A stretch of DNA of 7,083 bases, taken from assembly GCA_937883885.1 (NCBI GenBank), contig CAKZXL010000587.1:1-7083 (forward strand), in the 5' to 3' direction. The position numbers and the translations under genes were made by a program. The DNA comes from an uncultured Aquincola sp. (GTDB taxonomy: Bacteria; Pseudomonadota; Gammaproteobacteria; Burkholderiales; Burkholderiaceae). The notes below the pieces were generated by a model. The model was not told the DNA's origin and did not search any database. It saw nothing but the letters and a program-made list of their open reading frames with translations. Shown here piece after piece: positions 6,812 through 7,083 of this stretch. The stretch's first letter is position 1; the number at the start of each line of letters is the position of its first letter.

Positions 6812-7083
6812 TCACTCCTTCAGCAAGGCACTTGGAATAGAAATCACTGGTTTGCGGACAAGATGATTTTTGCCACCGCTGACATGGTGACTGTCCATTT
6901 GAGGCCTTGTTACCATGAGGATCCATCGATCCCAAGGCGCCGGACCTTGAAGTTCTCGCCTCCTGAAATCTCTTACCAACGCCACCATCTCCGCTTCATC
7001 CTTGGGCGTCGCATACTCCTCCTTCGGAATATTCAACATGATCCACTTGTGGCTCATCTGCGTGCCCAAGGTCTTGGTTTCAT
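6812..7083 (-). CDS. C-terminal 89 residues of a probable nuclease-type (REase-fold, PoNe-like) T6SS toxin; 5' part outside window
   Basis: The minus-strand frame is open from the window edge to a TGA at 6814-6812, so it is the 3' end of a larger gene. The only starts inside the window are internal (a TTG at 7069 and an ATG at 7057) with no ribosome site. Visible sequence begins ETKTLGTQMSHKWIMLNI, then an acidic/Lys-rich helix (EEYATPKDEAEMVALVRDF), WDRWILMVTRPQ, a Gly/His turn, and ends ISIPSALLKE. E-T-K followed by a G-T-Q-M-S-x-x-W-I segment resembles the E-x-K strand and following helix of PD-(D/E)xK nuclease-fold toxins. Together with the PoNi-like gene 2 nt downstream, this suggests a DNase effector of the PoNe type. 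The domain assignment rests on a short fragment and the neighbour. GC is about 45% here against about 77% in parts of tssL, consistent with acquisition. It could be another polymorphic toxin end. Confidence 0.6.
   Translation of the reverse strand, partial: ETKTLGTQMSHKWIMLNIPKEEYATPKDEAEMVALVRDFRRRELQGPAPWDRWILMVTRPQMDSHHVSGGKNHLVRKPVISIPSALLKE
6815..6820 (-). promoter_or_regulatory. Ribosome binding site of the immunity gene, inside the toxin's last codons
   Basis: AAGGAG is formed by the final Lys-Glu codons of the upstream gene, directly before its TGA (6814-6812) and 5 nt before the immunity ATG at 6809. It sets the start and makes immunity translation depend closely on ribosomes finishing the toxin. 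Confidence 0.85.

Noticed and set aside
1..7083. tRNA, rRNA, CRISPR array, insertion sequence or attachment site
   Set aside because: No spaced repeat array, transposase-like frame, terminal inverted repeats with target duplication, or recognisable structural RNA was seen.

Overview
The window looks like part of a type VI secretion system (T6SS) locus from a high-GC betaproteobacterium, probably Burkholderiales (a Comamonadaceae-like genome would fit). The grounds are the very high GC with C/G-ending codons in the structural genes (the 60 bases at 4081-4140 are 77% GC), a TssL carrying a C-terminal OmpA domain, and the gene content. The taxonomic placement is inference from composition and gene style.

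All supported genes lie on the minus strand, so the layout reads from right to left. (1) 7083-6812: the last 89 codons of a gene that starts outside the window, probably the C-terminus of a nuclease-type toxin. (2) 6809-5790: a 339-residue protein of the PoNi (DUF1910/DUF1911) immunity family, starting 2 nt after the toxin stop. (3) 5789-5416: a 374-bp gap with no convincing gene but several GC-rich inverted repeats. One is a set of three copies of a 9-mer that could form mutually exclusive hairpins just before the next gene. (4) 5415-4063: tssL (IcmH/DotU family) with a C-terminal OmpA-like domain. (5) 4045 to the left edge: tssM (IcmF), starting 17 nt after tssL. Its reading frame is broken once, near 2190. 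The first 618 codons are in one frame, and 729 further codons of unmistakable TssM sequence follow in the -1 frame and run off the window.

Together TssL and TssM form the inner-membrane core of the T6SS, which joins the baseplate and sheath to the cell envelope. The toxin/immunity pair upstream is a plausible cargo module of the same system: the toxin would be delivered into rivals and the immunity protein would protect the producer and its kin. The pair is markedly lower in GC (45% at 6841-6900) than the structural genes, which suggests it was acquired separately.

The main points of interest are the tssM frameshift (real inactivation, sequence error or recoding), the partial toxin with an E-T-K / GTQMSHKWI signature, an extra C-terminal module on the immunity protein, and the repeat structure in the tssL leader. 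The long plus-strand open frames opposite tssM and tssL are antisense shadows caused by GC bias.
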